Shown here: positions 8,582-18,600 of the stretch, in pieces
Position numbering within the stretch: the stretch's first letter is position 1
Layout of the letters: every line of letters starts with the position of its first letter
Assembly: GCA_041395205.1 (NCBI GenBank)
Contig: JAWLAZ010000001.1
Coordinates: forward strand, 620,001 to 684,000
Direction: 5' to 3'
Origin: JAHEFU01 sp041395205
Lineage (GTDB): Bacteria > 4484-113 > JAFGCY01
DNA: 64,000 bases
The notes under the pieces: generated by a model
What the model was told of the DNA's origin: nothing
What the model saw: only the letters and a program-made list of their open reading frames with translations
Database searches by the model: none
Program-made: the position numbers and the translations under genes

Positions 8582-10375
8582 ATGAATACACCTACATTGC
8601 ACAGATGGGGCGCTGCGGTCATCACGGCCGCCGTGTCCGCGCTGTTTGCAGCGAGCTGCGGCGGTGGAAGCTCCAGTCCGGCCCCCGTTGACCTGAATGA
8701 TTCCGGCTCACCCGGCATCGTCAGCGGGGACAACCTGGGCGGCAGCATCAGCGTCGGCCTGCCCCAGGCGGGTTTCGCCCCCGACCAGGTTCCCGGCGCA
8801 TCCGAGGATGCCCCGCTGGGCCTGAACACCGACTTCAGCCCGGTGGTCGGCGGTTTCGAGACCACCAAGTCCTCCGCCAGGGCCAGCTCCGCGCTGCAGC
8901 CGGGTGATGACCTGGCGATCCGTGCGGCGACCATCGCCCAGTTCGGCGAGCAGCCTGATTACGAGGCCGAGAACCCCTCCTTCGTCGAGGGTGAGATCGT
9001 TACCCTCTGGGTGGAGTACGAGGTCAGCGGCCAGGCTCCCGGCGTGGAGATCTCCTGGTTCTCCGCCGAGACCGAAATCGACTATACCGCTCCCTTCATC
9101 GCTCTGGACGGTGCCGGAACCTACACCACGAAGTTCACCGCCACGGTGCCCGTGGGCAGTGCCGGCCAGGCCAGCTATGACTTCTCGCTGGACTACGGCA
9201 AGACCGTGAGCCTCGTCGTCGGTCCCGGCCTCGAGGGCCCGGACACCGTGAACGTGCCCTTCCAGATCGTGGCCAACACCCCGAACACGGAAGTCACCTT
9301 CGAACCCCCGACCGAGACTCCTCCGGGTGACTACCCGACCTGCGTGCCGAACATCAGCGTTTCCTGGAGCGAGGATGATCGTTCCGTGACCGTGACCTCC
9401 TCCAAGGAGCTCTCCAACGTGCGCCTGCAGTTCGAGGACTACACCACCCAGAAGTTCGACGACCTCGATCAGAACCCGCGCTACACCGACACCTTCAAGG
9501 GCACCGGCCAGCACACCGGCAAGCGCCTGCGCGGTGTCTACGTGAAGTCCGGCTGCAACGGCGACTTCTGGAACGAGATCCAGGGTGGCAACGGTGAGTA
9601 CTTCGGCCACAACATCACCGGTCACAACCTGATGGTCTGGGAGGATCTGATCCAGAACTCCGACTATGACTACAACGACTTCGTCTCCTCGATGTTCATC
9701 CGCGAGATCCGCGACCAGAACGGCGACCTGATCGAGATCAACCTCGAGATCAAGGCCCTGGCCCGCGGCGCCGGCTATGACCACGACTGGCAGTTCAACA
9801 TCGACAGTGCCTTCCCAGGCGCGACCTGCGTGGCGACCATCGACCAGTACTACGCCAATGGCAACCGCCACGGTCCGCAGCGCATCTGGTACTCCAACCA
9901 GGGCGTGAGTGTGCCTGTGTTCGTGAGCAGCAAGCAGGCCCTGCCGGCTCCTCCGGGCTACTGGGCAACCAATGCCTTCGACGGCCAGCCCGTCGTGGAC
10001 GGTGACTACGCCATCGTCAAGATCCAGTTCGACGAGCCGATGGAGCAGGGCAGCTACACCGGTATGCCCTACGAGCCCGAGCTGCGTGTCCATCCAAGCG
10101 GCGGTCACGTCTACGTGGTGCCACTCTGGACCAAGCCCGGCGACTACATTGATTCCAACGGCCGTCCGCTGGCCTTCATCGTGCCCAACACCTTCGCCTG
10201 GTGCGCCGAGAGCAAGAAGATCTGGGTCGTCTATCCGCAGTTCAACGCCTTCGCCAACTGGGCCAACGGCACCGGCGGCGAGCCCAACGTGAAGTTCTAT
10301 GACTACGCCCCGGCCGGAGACATCTTCAATGCCTCCTACACCCTGATCAACTCCGTGGAGTTCATCACGCAGTAG
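8582..10375 (+). CDS. LruC-domain lipoprotein, copy 2
   Basis: 597 residues, a tandem paralogue of the gene at 5563. The lipobox is AASC with Cys26. The N-terminal beta-rich domain and the LruC motif (VWEDLIQNSDYDYNDFV, ALARGAGYDHDW) are nearly the same. The middle (residues about 245-340) diverges and gains a short insertion near WNEIQGGNGEYFG. GGAG lies about six bases before ATG 8582; an upstream in-frame ATG at 8498 has none. Its own terminator follows. Each copy has its own upstream AT-rich region and terminator, so they are separate transcription units that can be regulated apart. Confidence 0.75.
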   Translation: MNTPTLHRWGAAVITAAVSALFAASCGGGSSSPAPVDLNDSGSPGIVSGDNLGGSISVGLPQAGFAPDQVPGASEDAPLGLNTDFSPVVGGFETTKSSARASSALQPGDDLAIRAATIAQFGEQPDYEAENPSFVEGEIVTLWVEYEVSGQAPGVEISWFSAETEIDYTAPFIALDGAGTYTTKFTATVPVGSAGQASYDFSLDYGKTVSLVVGPGLEGPDTVNVPFQIVANTPNTEVTFEPPTETPPGDYPTCVPNISVSWSEDDRSVTVTSSKELSNVRLQFEDYTTQKFDDLDQNPRYTDTFKGTGQHTGKRLRGVYVKSGCNGDFWNEIQGGNGEYFGHNITGHNLMVWEDLIQNSDYDYNDFVSSMFIREIRDQNGDLIEINLEIKALARGAGYDHDWQFNIDSAFPGATCVATIDQYYANGNRHGPQRIWYSNQGVSVPVFVSSKQALPAPPGYWATNAFDGQPVVDGDYAIVKIQFDEPMEQGSYTGMPYEPELRVHPSGGHVYVVPLWTKPGDYIDSNGRPLAFIVPNTFAWCAESKKIWVVYPQFNAFANWANGTGGEPNVKFYDYAPAGDIFNASYTLINSVEFITQ

Positions 10376-10394
10376 TCTCATCCTGGACTCAGAC

Positions 10395-10428
10395 GGGGGA
10401 TCCGCCTTGCGCGGGTCCCCCTTTTTTT
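10395..10428 (+). terminator. Rho-independent terminator after LruC copy 2
   Basis: GGGGGATCCGC paired with GCGGGTCCCCC (one mismatch), then seven T. Confidence 0.85.
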
Positions 10429-10429
10429 C

Positions 10430-10930
10430 TTTCCCGTTCGGCTGAAGCCTCACGGGTCTGGCGCTGCGGCTGCGCATTCGCGCATCCGGGTCGCGCGGAA
10501 GGAACAGGAGGCCAGATGTCAGTCTGGCAATACCGGCACGCGGGAAGCTGCCCGGGTCGCGCGGAGGTCTGGCGCAAGCCAGGCGTGGAGGCCCGGTGCA
10601 AACCGGGCAATGGAGGCCAGATGTCAGTCTGGCAATAGACAAAAAGGCAGAAGGCAGAAGGCAGAAGGCAGAAGGCAGAAGGCAGGAGGCAGGTAGTCCG
10701 GCGTTTACGCCGGATCAGTCTGCCATTGCCGGGTCAGGCCGTGGATTCAGGACCAGGCCGTAAACGGCCTGCTACCGATGATCCCTGGCGGACCCGCGAA
10801 TGCTTGCATGAGCGGGAAACAGGACAAGGGGGAGCGCGAGCATCCAGCTCGCAGGCGCGGTGGCCCGCCGGTACCATGAACTGCTGTTCCGCTGCGGCTT
10901 CCGAACACAGGGGCGGCTGGAGCTGTCCAA
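10430..10930. repeat. Intergenic repeat mosaic
   Basis: Two GGAGG hairpins with CCAGA/TCTGG arms (about 10508-10530 and 10612-10634), CCCGGT/ACCGGG hairpins, a run of AGAAGGC heptamers (10646-10690), TCCGGCG/CGCCGGA around TTTA, and one G.A hairpin. No gene. Confidence 0.85.
10793..10816 (+). repeat. G.A-step REP hairpin, copy 5
   Basis: CCCGC/GCGGG, GA/GA, ATGC/GCAT. Lies 145 bases before the next gene. Confidence 0.85.
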
Positions 10931-10960
10931 TAGGCAGTAACGCCTCCAGGGGAGTTGGAT

Positions 10961-11809
10961 ATGCAGAAGGGAGCATTGGCCATACTGGCGCTGGGACTGC
11001 TGCTGCGCGCGGTCCCGGCACTGGCGCAGGAAGAAGCTGCCGCGCAGGAACTGAGCGAGCAGGAACGGCTGGCAATCGTGCTGGAACACAGCACGGAGGA
11101 AACAGTCAAGCTGGAGTTCACCCTGCCGCTGGCAATCCAGTTTGACACGGAAGGCAGTGATCCCTTCCCTGAAGGAGTCAGGGAGGCTGGCACCATCAAG
11201 CTGGCGGCGACATACTATGCGATCAGCACACTCGATTTCTCCGTCAGTCCACAGGAACTGATTGACAACGGCTTCTGGCCCGTGGCGCATTTCCCGGCAG
11301 GCATTGACATGCACAAGCCGCTCGGCAGGATCTCCATGATGACGAACCGCACCAGTGGTGAAAAGACCTATGAATTCATGGTGCAGGGTGCCAACAGCCC
11401 GGGCTGGCTCGCCGATGCCCGCCGGGACATCCTGCTTAGCTGGTACCATGACCAGGACTTCGAGGAGCTGGTGCGTGATTTTGACAGTTACGAACTTGCT
11501 CCGGCCTTCTGGACGAACCCATATACCGGCAAGGCGATGCAGGAAAGCGATCAGCCGGGGGACTTCGAGCAGATTGACGCTGAGCAGTACGGGATCGTGT
11601 TTCGCACACAGGCAGTGAAGGACCTCGTCGGCGATGCGGAGCTCAGGTTGCCGCTGATGAACTATGTGGACCGCCATGTGTTCTTCAGCCGTCCCGGAGT
11701 CACAAGCAACAACATCCAGACGAACTCCAGTTACGACTCACAGTACCGGGACCGGACCCGATCAGCGCCGCCGGATGCTGAAGACACGGAAACGGCAAGG
11801 GATCAATAG
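10961..11809 (+). CDS. Secreted hypothetical protein
   Basis: 282 residues with a clear signal peptide (LAILALGLLLRAVPALAQ, probable cleavage after AQ). The mature part is acidic, with no repeats or Cys. Stretches such as YEFMVQGANSPGWLADAR and IVFRTQAVKDLVGDAEL look like a folded alpha/beta domain, but I recognise no family. Start chosen at ATG 10961 with GGGGAG about six bases upstream; a TTG two codons earlier is also in frame. The C-terminus ends in a charged tail. The aldehyde dehydrogenase gene starts 36 bases later from its own -10 box, so the two are not necessarily one unit. Confidence 0.65.
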   Translation: MQKGALAILALGLLLRAVPALAQEEAAAQELSEQERLAIVLEHSTEETVKLEFTLPLAIQFDTEGSDPFPEGVREAGTIKLAATYYAISTLDFSVSPQELIDNGFWPVAHFPAGIDMHKPLGRISMMTNRTSGEKTYEFMVQGANSPGWLADARRDILLSWYHDQDFEELVRDFDSYELAPAFWTNPYTGKAMQESDQPGDFEQIDAEQYGIVFRTQAVKDLVGDAELRLPLMNYVDRHVFFSRPGVTSNNIQTNSSYDSQYRDRTRSAPPDAEDTETARDQ

Positions 11810-11833
11810 AGCTGGAGCTACCGCTTCAGCCGT

Positions 11834-11839
11834 TACACT
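11834..11839 (+). promoter_or_regulatory. -10 element, leaderless promoter
   Basis: TACACT six bases before the ATG at 11846. Confidence 0.5.
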
Positions 11840-11845
11840 TCGTGC

Positions 11846-13261
11846 ATGGCTGGAGAGAGAACCAACCGCGTCACCGCGCCCTGGGACCTGTCCCTGATCC
11901 GCGAGCTGCCGCTTGACAGCTGGCAGGTGGTTGACAAGGCGCTGGATACCGCCCGGGCCTGTGCTGACAATCATGACTCGCGCCTGAGCATCGACGAGCG
12001 CCTGCGGATCCTGCGCCGGGCTCGTGAGCTGATGGCGCAGCGCGCGGAGGAGCTGGCGCTGACGGCTGCGCGCGAGGGTGGCAAGCCGCTGGTTGACAGC
12101 CGCGTGGAGGTCGCGCGGGCGCTCAACGGCTTCGAGATCGCGATCAACACGCTCTGCACGATGAGGGGTGAAACGATTCCGATGGGGCTCAACCCGGCCA
12201 GCATGGGCCGCCGGGCCTGGACGGTGCCGGAGCCGATCGGCGTGGTGGCCGCGATCTCCGCCTTCAACCATCCCGTCAACCTGATCGTGCACCAGGCCGT
12301 ACCCGCCATCGCCGTCGGCTGCCCCGTGATCGTCAAACCGGCGGACGGCACGCCGCTCTCGGCATACTCCGTTGTCGAAATCCTGCATGAGGCCGGCCTG
12401 CCGCGGCAGTGGTGCCAGATCCTGCTGACGGACATCCCGGACGCGGAGAAGCTGGCAACGGACCCGCGCGTGGACTACCTGAGTTTCATCGGCTCATACC
12501 GGGTGGGCTGGATGCTGCGCTCGAAGCTCGCCCCCGGCACGCGCCTTGCGCTTGAGCATGGCGGTACGGCACCGGTGATCCTCGGCGCGGACCTGCGCCG
12601 CTTCAGCCCGCAGGCCCTGATCAGTCCGCTGGCGAAGGGTGCCTTCTACCACAGCGGCCAGGTCTGCGTCAGCGTGCAGCGGATCTACGCACCGGCGGCG
12701 AAGGCGCAGTGGTTTGGCAATGCGCTGGCGGATTACGCGCGGGATCTCGTGGTGGGCGATCCCACGCTGGAGGAGACGGACTGCGGTCCGCTGATCCGTC
12801 CGTCCGAGGTGGAGCGTGTGGAGCAGTGGGTACAGGAGGCCGTGGACGGCGGAGCGCAACTGCTCTGCGGCGGCCGGCGGCTCAGAGAGACCTGCTATGC
12901 ACCGACCGTGCTGCTGGATCCGCCGGATGCTGCGAAGGTCACGCGCGAGGAGATCTTCGGCCCCGTGGCCTGCGTGTACTCCTATGACAATCCTGACAAT
13001 GCGATCCGGCGTGCCAACGACTCGCCCTTTGCCTTCCAGGCCGCAGTGTTCACGCAGGAAATTGACAATGCAATGTATGTGGCGGACCGCCTGCATGCGG
13101 CGGCGGTGATGGTCAACGACCACACGGCCTTCAGGGTGGACTGGATGCCCTTCGGGGGACGAAAGCTCAGCGGGCTGGGCGTGGGCGGGATCAATTACGC
13201 GATGCGCGACATGTGCCAGGACAAGCTGGTGGTGGTGAAGGAGCTCAGGCCCATGGCCTGA
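11846..13261 (+). CDS. Aldehyde dehydrogenase family protein
   Basis: 471 residues, normal for the family. Oxidises an aldehyde to the acid with NAD(P)+. Visible are the Rossmann-side motif AAISAFNHPVNL, the general base Glu237 in LEHGG, the nucleophile Cys274 in SGQVCVSVQRI, and the late motifs EEIFGPVACVY and PFGGRKLSG. The closest groups by motif are lactaldehyde/succinate-semialdehyde-type enzymes, but substrate cannot be read from the sequence. No Shine-Dalgarno site; TACACT lies exactly six bases upstream of ATG, suggesting a leaderless mRNA. No pathway partners are adjacent. Confidence 0.9.
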   Translation: MAGERTNRVTAPWDLSLIRELPLDSWQVVDKALDTARACADNHDSRLSIDERLRILRRARELMAQRAEELALTAAREGGKPLVDSRVEVARALNGFEIAINTLCTMRGETIPMGLNPASMGRRAWTVPEPIGVVAAISAFNHPVNLIVHQAVPAIAVGCPVIVKPADGTPLSAYSVVEILHEAGLPRQWCQILLTDIPDAEKLATDPRVDYLSFIGSYRVGWMLRSKLAPGTRLALEHGGTAPVILGADLRRFSPQALISPLAKGAFYHSGQVCVSVQRIYAPAAKAQWFGNALADYARDLVVGDPTLEETDCGPLIRPSEVERVEQWVQEAVDGGAQLLCGGRRLRETCYAPTVLLDPPDAAKVTREEIFGPVACVYSYDNPDNAIRRANDSPFAFQAAVFTQEIDNAMYVADRLHAAAVMVNDHTAFRVDWMPFGGRKLSGLGVGGINYAMRDMCQDKLVVVKELRPMA

Positions 13262-13440
13262 CTGAGAGTGCTCAGTAGTCAGTGGTCAGTGGTCAGAAGC
13301 AGAAAGAGAAACAGAAGCAGAAACAGCAGAAAGTAGGGGCATCAGGGTGTGAAGGCTGCCAAGCAGCTCAGGCATTCATTATGCTGTTTCTCATCCTCAT
13401 TCTGTTTCTCATTCTGATTCTGATTCTGACAACTGTTCAC
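13262..13440. repeat. Heptamer then hexamer short tandem repeats
   Basis: GTCAGTG heptamers (about 13268-13298), then AGAAGC/AGAAAC hexamers, then the complementary TTCTCATTCTGATT type. The hexamers run into the 3' end of the next gene and encode its SESESE tail. Confidence 0.8.
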
Positions 13441-15067
13441 TGTTGATTTCCTGCTCCCCTTCCCTGATGGCTGCCTCCAGTTCGTCCACCACGGCCCAGG
13501 TCCCGGCCAGATGGGCGGCGGAAAGCAGCAGCATCCGCAGGTAGATCCAGTAGGCGACGATCAGACCGAGCAGGCTCAGCAGGTGCATTTCCAGGCCTTC
13601 GCTGGGATAATCGATGAAGCTGGTCAGGAACAGGTAGACGCCAATCGTCGCCCAGGGCAGGATGGCAATTGCAGGCAGGAGCAGCAGGTAACTCATCCAG
13701 CGCTGGCGCAGCTGTCGCGCTTCGCGGCCCGTGAACCAGTCCAGATTCCACATCAGCGTCCAGCAGTGCTCCGCACCCGGGGTGTCCAGTGCGGCGGGGC
13801 GGCGGGGCTGGAACAGCAGGGCCTGCAGGAACAGCGGGCAGGACTGGCGCAGGTCCTCCAGGGGCAGGCTGCCCATTGCCATTTCCTGCAGCAGGCCACG
13901 CCCGCGGATCAGTTCACGCATCCGCTGGCGCACAGCCCCGGCATGCCGCTCCACGAAGCGGGTTATCCAGGCAAGCAGAGCCAGTTCCAGCCCCAGGCCC
14001 AGCAGGATGATCATGATCACATCTCCGTCGAGTGCATCCGTGTACGTGATGACAGCCACTGCCACTGCGAAGATGCTGATCCCCGCCAGCAGGAACATCG
14101 GCAGGGCATAAGTTGAATGGATGTAGCGACCGAGCCAGCTGCCCCGGGCCTGCAGCTCGACCTGCAGCCGTGAGGCCAGCAGAGCCAGCCTGCCGCTGCC
14201 CGGCTGGATCAGTACCTCTGCCGGGACATTGTCATACCAGCCCCGACCGGGACTGAGGCTTGCCCGGCGGCGGAAGTAGGCCAGGGCGGGCTGCAGCGCA
14301 GTGTCAACGTAGCGCAGGACGTACCAGTGGCGCAGGCGGCGGGCCTGCCGCAGGCTCAGCAGCAGCATTGGAATTGACAACAGGGTAGTGATGCCGACTC
14401 CCTCCATCACCATTGATGAATTGCCGATGTAGATGATCAGCAGCAGGTAGTGCAGCCAGCGGATCCAGATCAGCTTCAGGCTCTCGCGCAGATCATCTGA
14501 GTTGCCATCCAGGCGCAGCTCCGTGCAGTAACGCCTGAGCAGCCCCTGCAGAGCAGCATTGTCAGCTCCGTCCAGCGCGGCCTGCAGCAGCCGCTGCGTG
14601 GTGCCCTCGGCATGCAGGCTGCGCCGGACATGCTGCAGGTCCTGCTCCGCTCTGCCGCTGAGCAGTCCGAGGGCGAGCAGCTGCGGTGTATGGCCGCTTT
14701 GCTCCATGCGCGGATGGACGCGGCGGGCATGCAGATTGCCCAGCCCGGCTGCGAATGGCAATCCGAGCAGGAGTACGGGCAGCAGGGTGGGCCAGACCGG
14801 TCCGGCGTCGAGTCCAAGACTCAGGACAAGGATTGCCAGCAGCGGGAAAACTGCCAGGAACAGTGTGACCGCGAACAGGGCGTGGACGGACTCCAGCGCA
14901 AGCTGGCGTTCCAGCGGGGCCTTGTCGCGCATTTCAGCGAGCAGGACGTCGATTCTGTCAACAGCCGCGGCAATGGGCTGGGCGGCGGAGGGCTCAGGCT
15001 CACGGGAATCCACGGCCGGCCTCTGCACTGCAGCAGTACGCACGGGATTCGCCTGTCCTTCCACCAT
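13409..15067 (-). CDS. Multi-pass membrane protein, unknown
   Basis: 552 residues with about eight hydrophobic segments, among them FAVTLFLAVFPLLAILVLSL, YALPMFLLAGISIFAVAVAV, DVIMIILLGLGLELALLAWI and LLSLLGLIVAYWIYLRM. Arg-rich cytoplasmic loops and a long central soluble part lie between them. No family recognised. Start chosen at ATG 15067, with TACAAT six bases upstream. An earlier start at 15127 would add MFLLFLILILLLL, which is just translated hexamer repeat. The C-terminal QLSESESE is also repeat-encoded, so both ends of this gene border expanding microsatellites. Confidence 0.6.
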   Translation of the reverse strand: MVEGQANPVRTAAVQRPAVDSREPEPSAAQPIAAAVDRIDVLLAEMRDKAPLERQLALESVHALFAVTLFLAVFPLLAILVLSLGLDAGPVWPTLLPVLLLGLPFAAGLGNLHARRVHPRMEQSGHTPQLLALGLLSGRAEQDLQHVRRSLHAEGTTQRLLQAALDGADNAALQGLLRRYCTELRLDGNSDDLRESLKLIWIRWLHYLLLIIYIGNSSMVMEGVGITTLLSIPMLLLSLRQARRLRHWYVLRYVDTALQPALAYFRRRASLSPGRGWYDNVPAEVLIQPGSGRLALLASRLQVELQARGSWLGRYIHSTYALPMFLLAGISIFAVAVAVITYTDALDGDVIMIILLGLGLELALLAWITRFVERHAGAVRQRMRELIRGRGLLQEMAMGSLPLEDLRQSCPLFLQALLFQPRRPAALDTPGAEHCWTLMWNLDWFTGREARQLRQRWMSYLLLLPAIAILPWATIGVYLFLTSFIDYPSEGLEMHLLSLLGLIVAYWIYLRMLLLSAAHLAGTWAVVDELEAAIREGEQEINSEQLSESESE

Positions 15068-15073
15068 AGGCGG

Positions 15074-15079
15074 ATTGTA
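15074..15079 (-). promoter_or_regulatory. -10 element, leaderless promoter
   Basis: TACAAT on the minus strand, six bases before ATG 15067. Confidence 0.5.
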
Positions 15080-15084
15080 CCTTG

Positions 15085-15535
15085 GCGCAAGCAGAAGCAG
15101 AATCAGAATGAGAAACAGCAGAAACAATAACTATCAGCAAGCAGAATCAGAATGAGAAGCAGCAGAAACAACAATGATCAGCAAGCAGAATGAGAAGCAG
15201 CAGAAACAACAATGATCAGCAAGCAGAATCAGAATGAGAAGCAGCAGAAACAATAACTATCAGCAAGCAGAATGAGAATGAGAAGCAGTAGAACACAGGC
15301 AATGGCCTGCCGGCTCATGCCTTGAGTTTCACTCAAATCCCGGACTGCTGTTTCTCCTTCTGCTTCTGCTTCTCATTCTGATTCTGCTTCTCCTTCTGCT
15401 CACTCTTCATTGCTGTCTGTCTTGCCAGGCTGACAGCCTGGCCACCAGCTCCCTGCCATTCCATGGGAATGACCTCCTGTCAGGCCATGGGCCTGACCTC
15501 CACTGCCTACTGCCCACTGCCCACTGTTTACTCAT
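15085..15535. repeat. Hexamer array and constant-loop hairpins
   Basis: 15085-15290 is a long purine-rich array of AGAAGC, AGAATC, AGAATG and AGAAAC hexamers broken by AACTATCAGC. 15345-15410 is the complementary TTCTGC array. 15425-15441 is CCAGGC/GCCTGG around TGACA. 15457-15471 (CATTCC/GGAATG) and 15479-15497 (GTCAGGCC/GGCCTGAC) share the loop ATG and the flank GACCTCC. 15505-15535 is GCCCACT heptamers. Confidence 0.85.
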
Positions 15536-15649
15536 ATTCCCGCCTTTGCTAGATTAATAGGGATACTGGACGAGGATGCTGGGGATCCCCAGGCCGCGCT
15601 CCCGGGCCGGGAAGCGCCGGACCTGCCCCGCATTGCCCCGGGAGGCTTC

Positions 15650-18600
15650 ATGCGTAACCATTTCCTGACTGCGGCGCTGGCGTGCATCTGCACCGCCGCG
15701 CTCCATTCCACTGCCCGCGCCAGCGAATACACCGTCGATGCCGGCCTGCTGCGCTACCCCGACGTCAGCGCCGACAGCATCTGCTTCAGCTTCGGCAACG
15801 ACGTCTGGACCGTGCCGCTCACGGGCGGGACCGCCACCCGGCTGAGCAGCACCTCCGGCGAGGAGATCCTCGCCCGCTTCAGCCCCGACGGCTCACAGAT
15901 CGCCTACAGCGCCAACTACGAGGGCAGCCGCGATGTCTACATCCTCCCGCGCGAGGGCGGCATCCCCAGGCGGCTGACCTGGAACCCCGGCTCCTGCAAC
16001 ATGGTGGACTTCACCGCGGATGGCGACGTGCTGTTCTACTCCGGCCATGAAAGCAAGCACAACGGCGGCGGGCGGATCTACCGGGTCAGCAGCCGGGGCG
16101 GCATCCCCACGGCGCTGCCGATGGAGTTCGCCGTCTACGGCACGCTCGACAGGGACGGCCGGACCTTCGCCTTCACCCCCTCCAGCCGTGAGACCCGCAC
16201 ATGGAAACGCTACCAGGGCGGCCTCGCGCAGGACATCTGGCTCTTGGACATCGAAAGCCTCGAAAGCGAGCAGATCACCGACTGGCCCGGCACCGACGCC
16301 CTGCCGATGATCGATGGCAACGATGTGTGGTACATGTCCGACCGTGGCCCGGCGCACCGCCTGAACCTCTGGCGCTATGACCGCACGACGAAGGAGCACA
16401 CCCAGCTCACGCAGTTCACCGAGTACGACATCAAGTGGCCCAGCATGGGCCCGGGCCACATCGTGTTCGAGAACGGCGGCGATCTCTGGCTGTATGACAA
16501 GGCCGGCGGCAAGGCCGGCAAGGTGGCTGTCAGCCTGCCCGGCGACCGCCCGACCCTGATGACGACGGCGATGGATGTCACGAACCAGTTCGGCGACGTG
16601 ATGGCCAGCCCGAATGGCAAGCGCCTCGTGGGTGAGGCCCGCGGCGATGTCTGGACGATCCCGGTCGAGGAGGGCATCAACCGCAACCTGACGAAGACCG
16701 ACGGCTTCGCCGAGCGCAACCCGCGCTGGAGCCCGGACGGGCAGTGGATCTGCTGGCTCGCTGACAACACCGGCAACTACGAGCTCTACATCTCACAGTC
16801 CGACGGCAAGGGCGAGACCCGCCAGCTCACGAAGGGCAGCGAGACCTTCTACACCCGCCCCGAGTGGTCACCGGACTCGAAGAAGATCAGCTACGCTGAC
16901 AGCACGGGCCGGATCCACATCTTCGACATTGACAGGGACGAGGCGCGCGAGATCGACCGCGACCCCTGGGCCTACTACCCCTATACCTCCGTCAACTGGA
17001 GTGCGGACAGCCGCTGGGTGACATATGGCAGGCTCAACCGCGAGAACCAGAACAGCCAGGTGATGCTCTACGATTTTGACAATGACAGACTGCATGCGGT
17101 GACGGATATCATGTTCGCCAACAGCCAGCCCGTCTTTGATCCCTCCGGCGACTACCTCTACTACGTCTCACGCCGCAACTTCAACCACCGCTTCGGCGAC
17201 ATGGACTCGACCTACATCTACACGGACAGCACTGTGCTGTGTGTCGTGCCGCTGCGCAATGACGTTGATTCCCCCTTCGCGCTTTCGAATGACGAGGAGG
17301 AAATCAAGGCTGATGAGAAGCAGGATGGAAATGAGAAACAGGATGGGGATGAGCAGCAGGAGGAAGGAGCCGGGGACGAGTCCGCCAGGGATGACAAGGC
17401 CGGGGACAAGGCTGGGAAGAAGAAGGGCAAGGACAAGCAGAAATCCGTGGAGATTGACATCGAGGGCTTCGAGTCCCGCGCGATCGAGATCCCGCTGCGC
17501 CCCGGCAGCTATACCAACCTGCAGGCCGCCGAGGGCCGGATCTTCTACAGCTTCAGCGGCTTCGACAGCGGCCGCGAGCTCTACACCTATGACCTGAAGG
17601 AGCAGAAGGAGGAGAAGCTCGGCGAGGGCATCAGCAACTTCCAGCTGCTACCCGGCGGCAAGCAGATGCTGATCAGCGGCCGCGGCGGACGCTACGCGAT
17701 CGTCAAGGCCGGCCCCGGGGCACGCTTCGACAAGGCCGTCACTGTTGCCAACCTCGTCTCCGAGATCAACCCGCGCAGTGAATGGAAGCAGCTCGTGACC
17801 GACACCTGGCGCTTCTACCGCGACCTGTTCTACGCCCCCAACCTGCATGAGGTGGACTGGGAGCTGATGGGTCAGCGCTACATCGGGATGGTGGACCACG
17901 CCGTCAACCGCCAGGATGTGAGCTACATCATCGGTGAGATGATCGGCGAGCTGAACACCGGGCATACCTACTACACCGGCCCGGGAGAGGACGAACCGCG
18001 CCGCAGCACCGGGCTGCTCGGAGCCGACTACGAACTGGCAACGCAGGACGGCAGCAGCGCCTGGCGGATCAGCCACATCTTCCACGGGGCGGACTTCGAC
18101 GTCGACAGCCGCGGTCCGCTGGATGAACCCGGCCTCGATGTCAGCGAAGGCGACTTCCTGCTCGCCGTCAACGGCAGGCCGCTGTCAACGGAGCTGCCGG
18201 TCTGGGCCGGCTTCCAGGGCCTGGCGGGCCAGACCACGATCCTGACGATCTCCGATGACTCCGTGCTTGGCAACGACGACGACCGCGAGGTGGTCGTGCG
18301 TCCCGTCGGCAGCGAGCAGGGCATGCGCCGCTTCGACTGGATCGAGGCCAACCGCCAGCGTGTGCTCGAGGCCACGGACGGCAAGGTCGGCTACATCTAC
18401 GTGCCCAACACCAGCGGTGACGGTGTCAACAACCTGATGCGCCAGCTGCAGGGCCAGTACCACCTCGAGGGGCTCGTGATTGACGAGCGCTGGAACGGTG
18501 GCGGCTACATCCCGACCTACTTCATCGACATCCTCGGCAGGAAGACCTACAGCTACTGGGCGCGCCGCGACGGTGAGGACTGGAGCCTGCCGGATCTCGC

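Noticed and set aside
8708..10642. Long minus-strand reading frame opposite LruC copy 2 (similar ones at 5878-7056, 20568-22454, 26689-28248)
   Set aside because: High-GC antisense shadows of clear plus-strand genes: His/Val/Gly/Arg-rich, with no domain and no ribosome-binding site.
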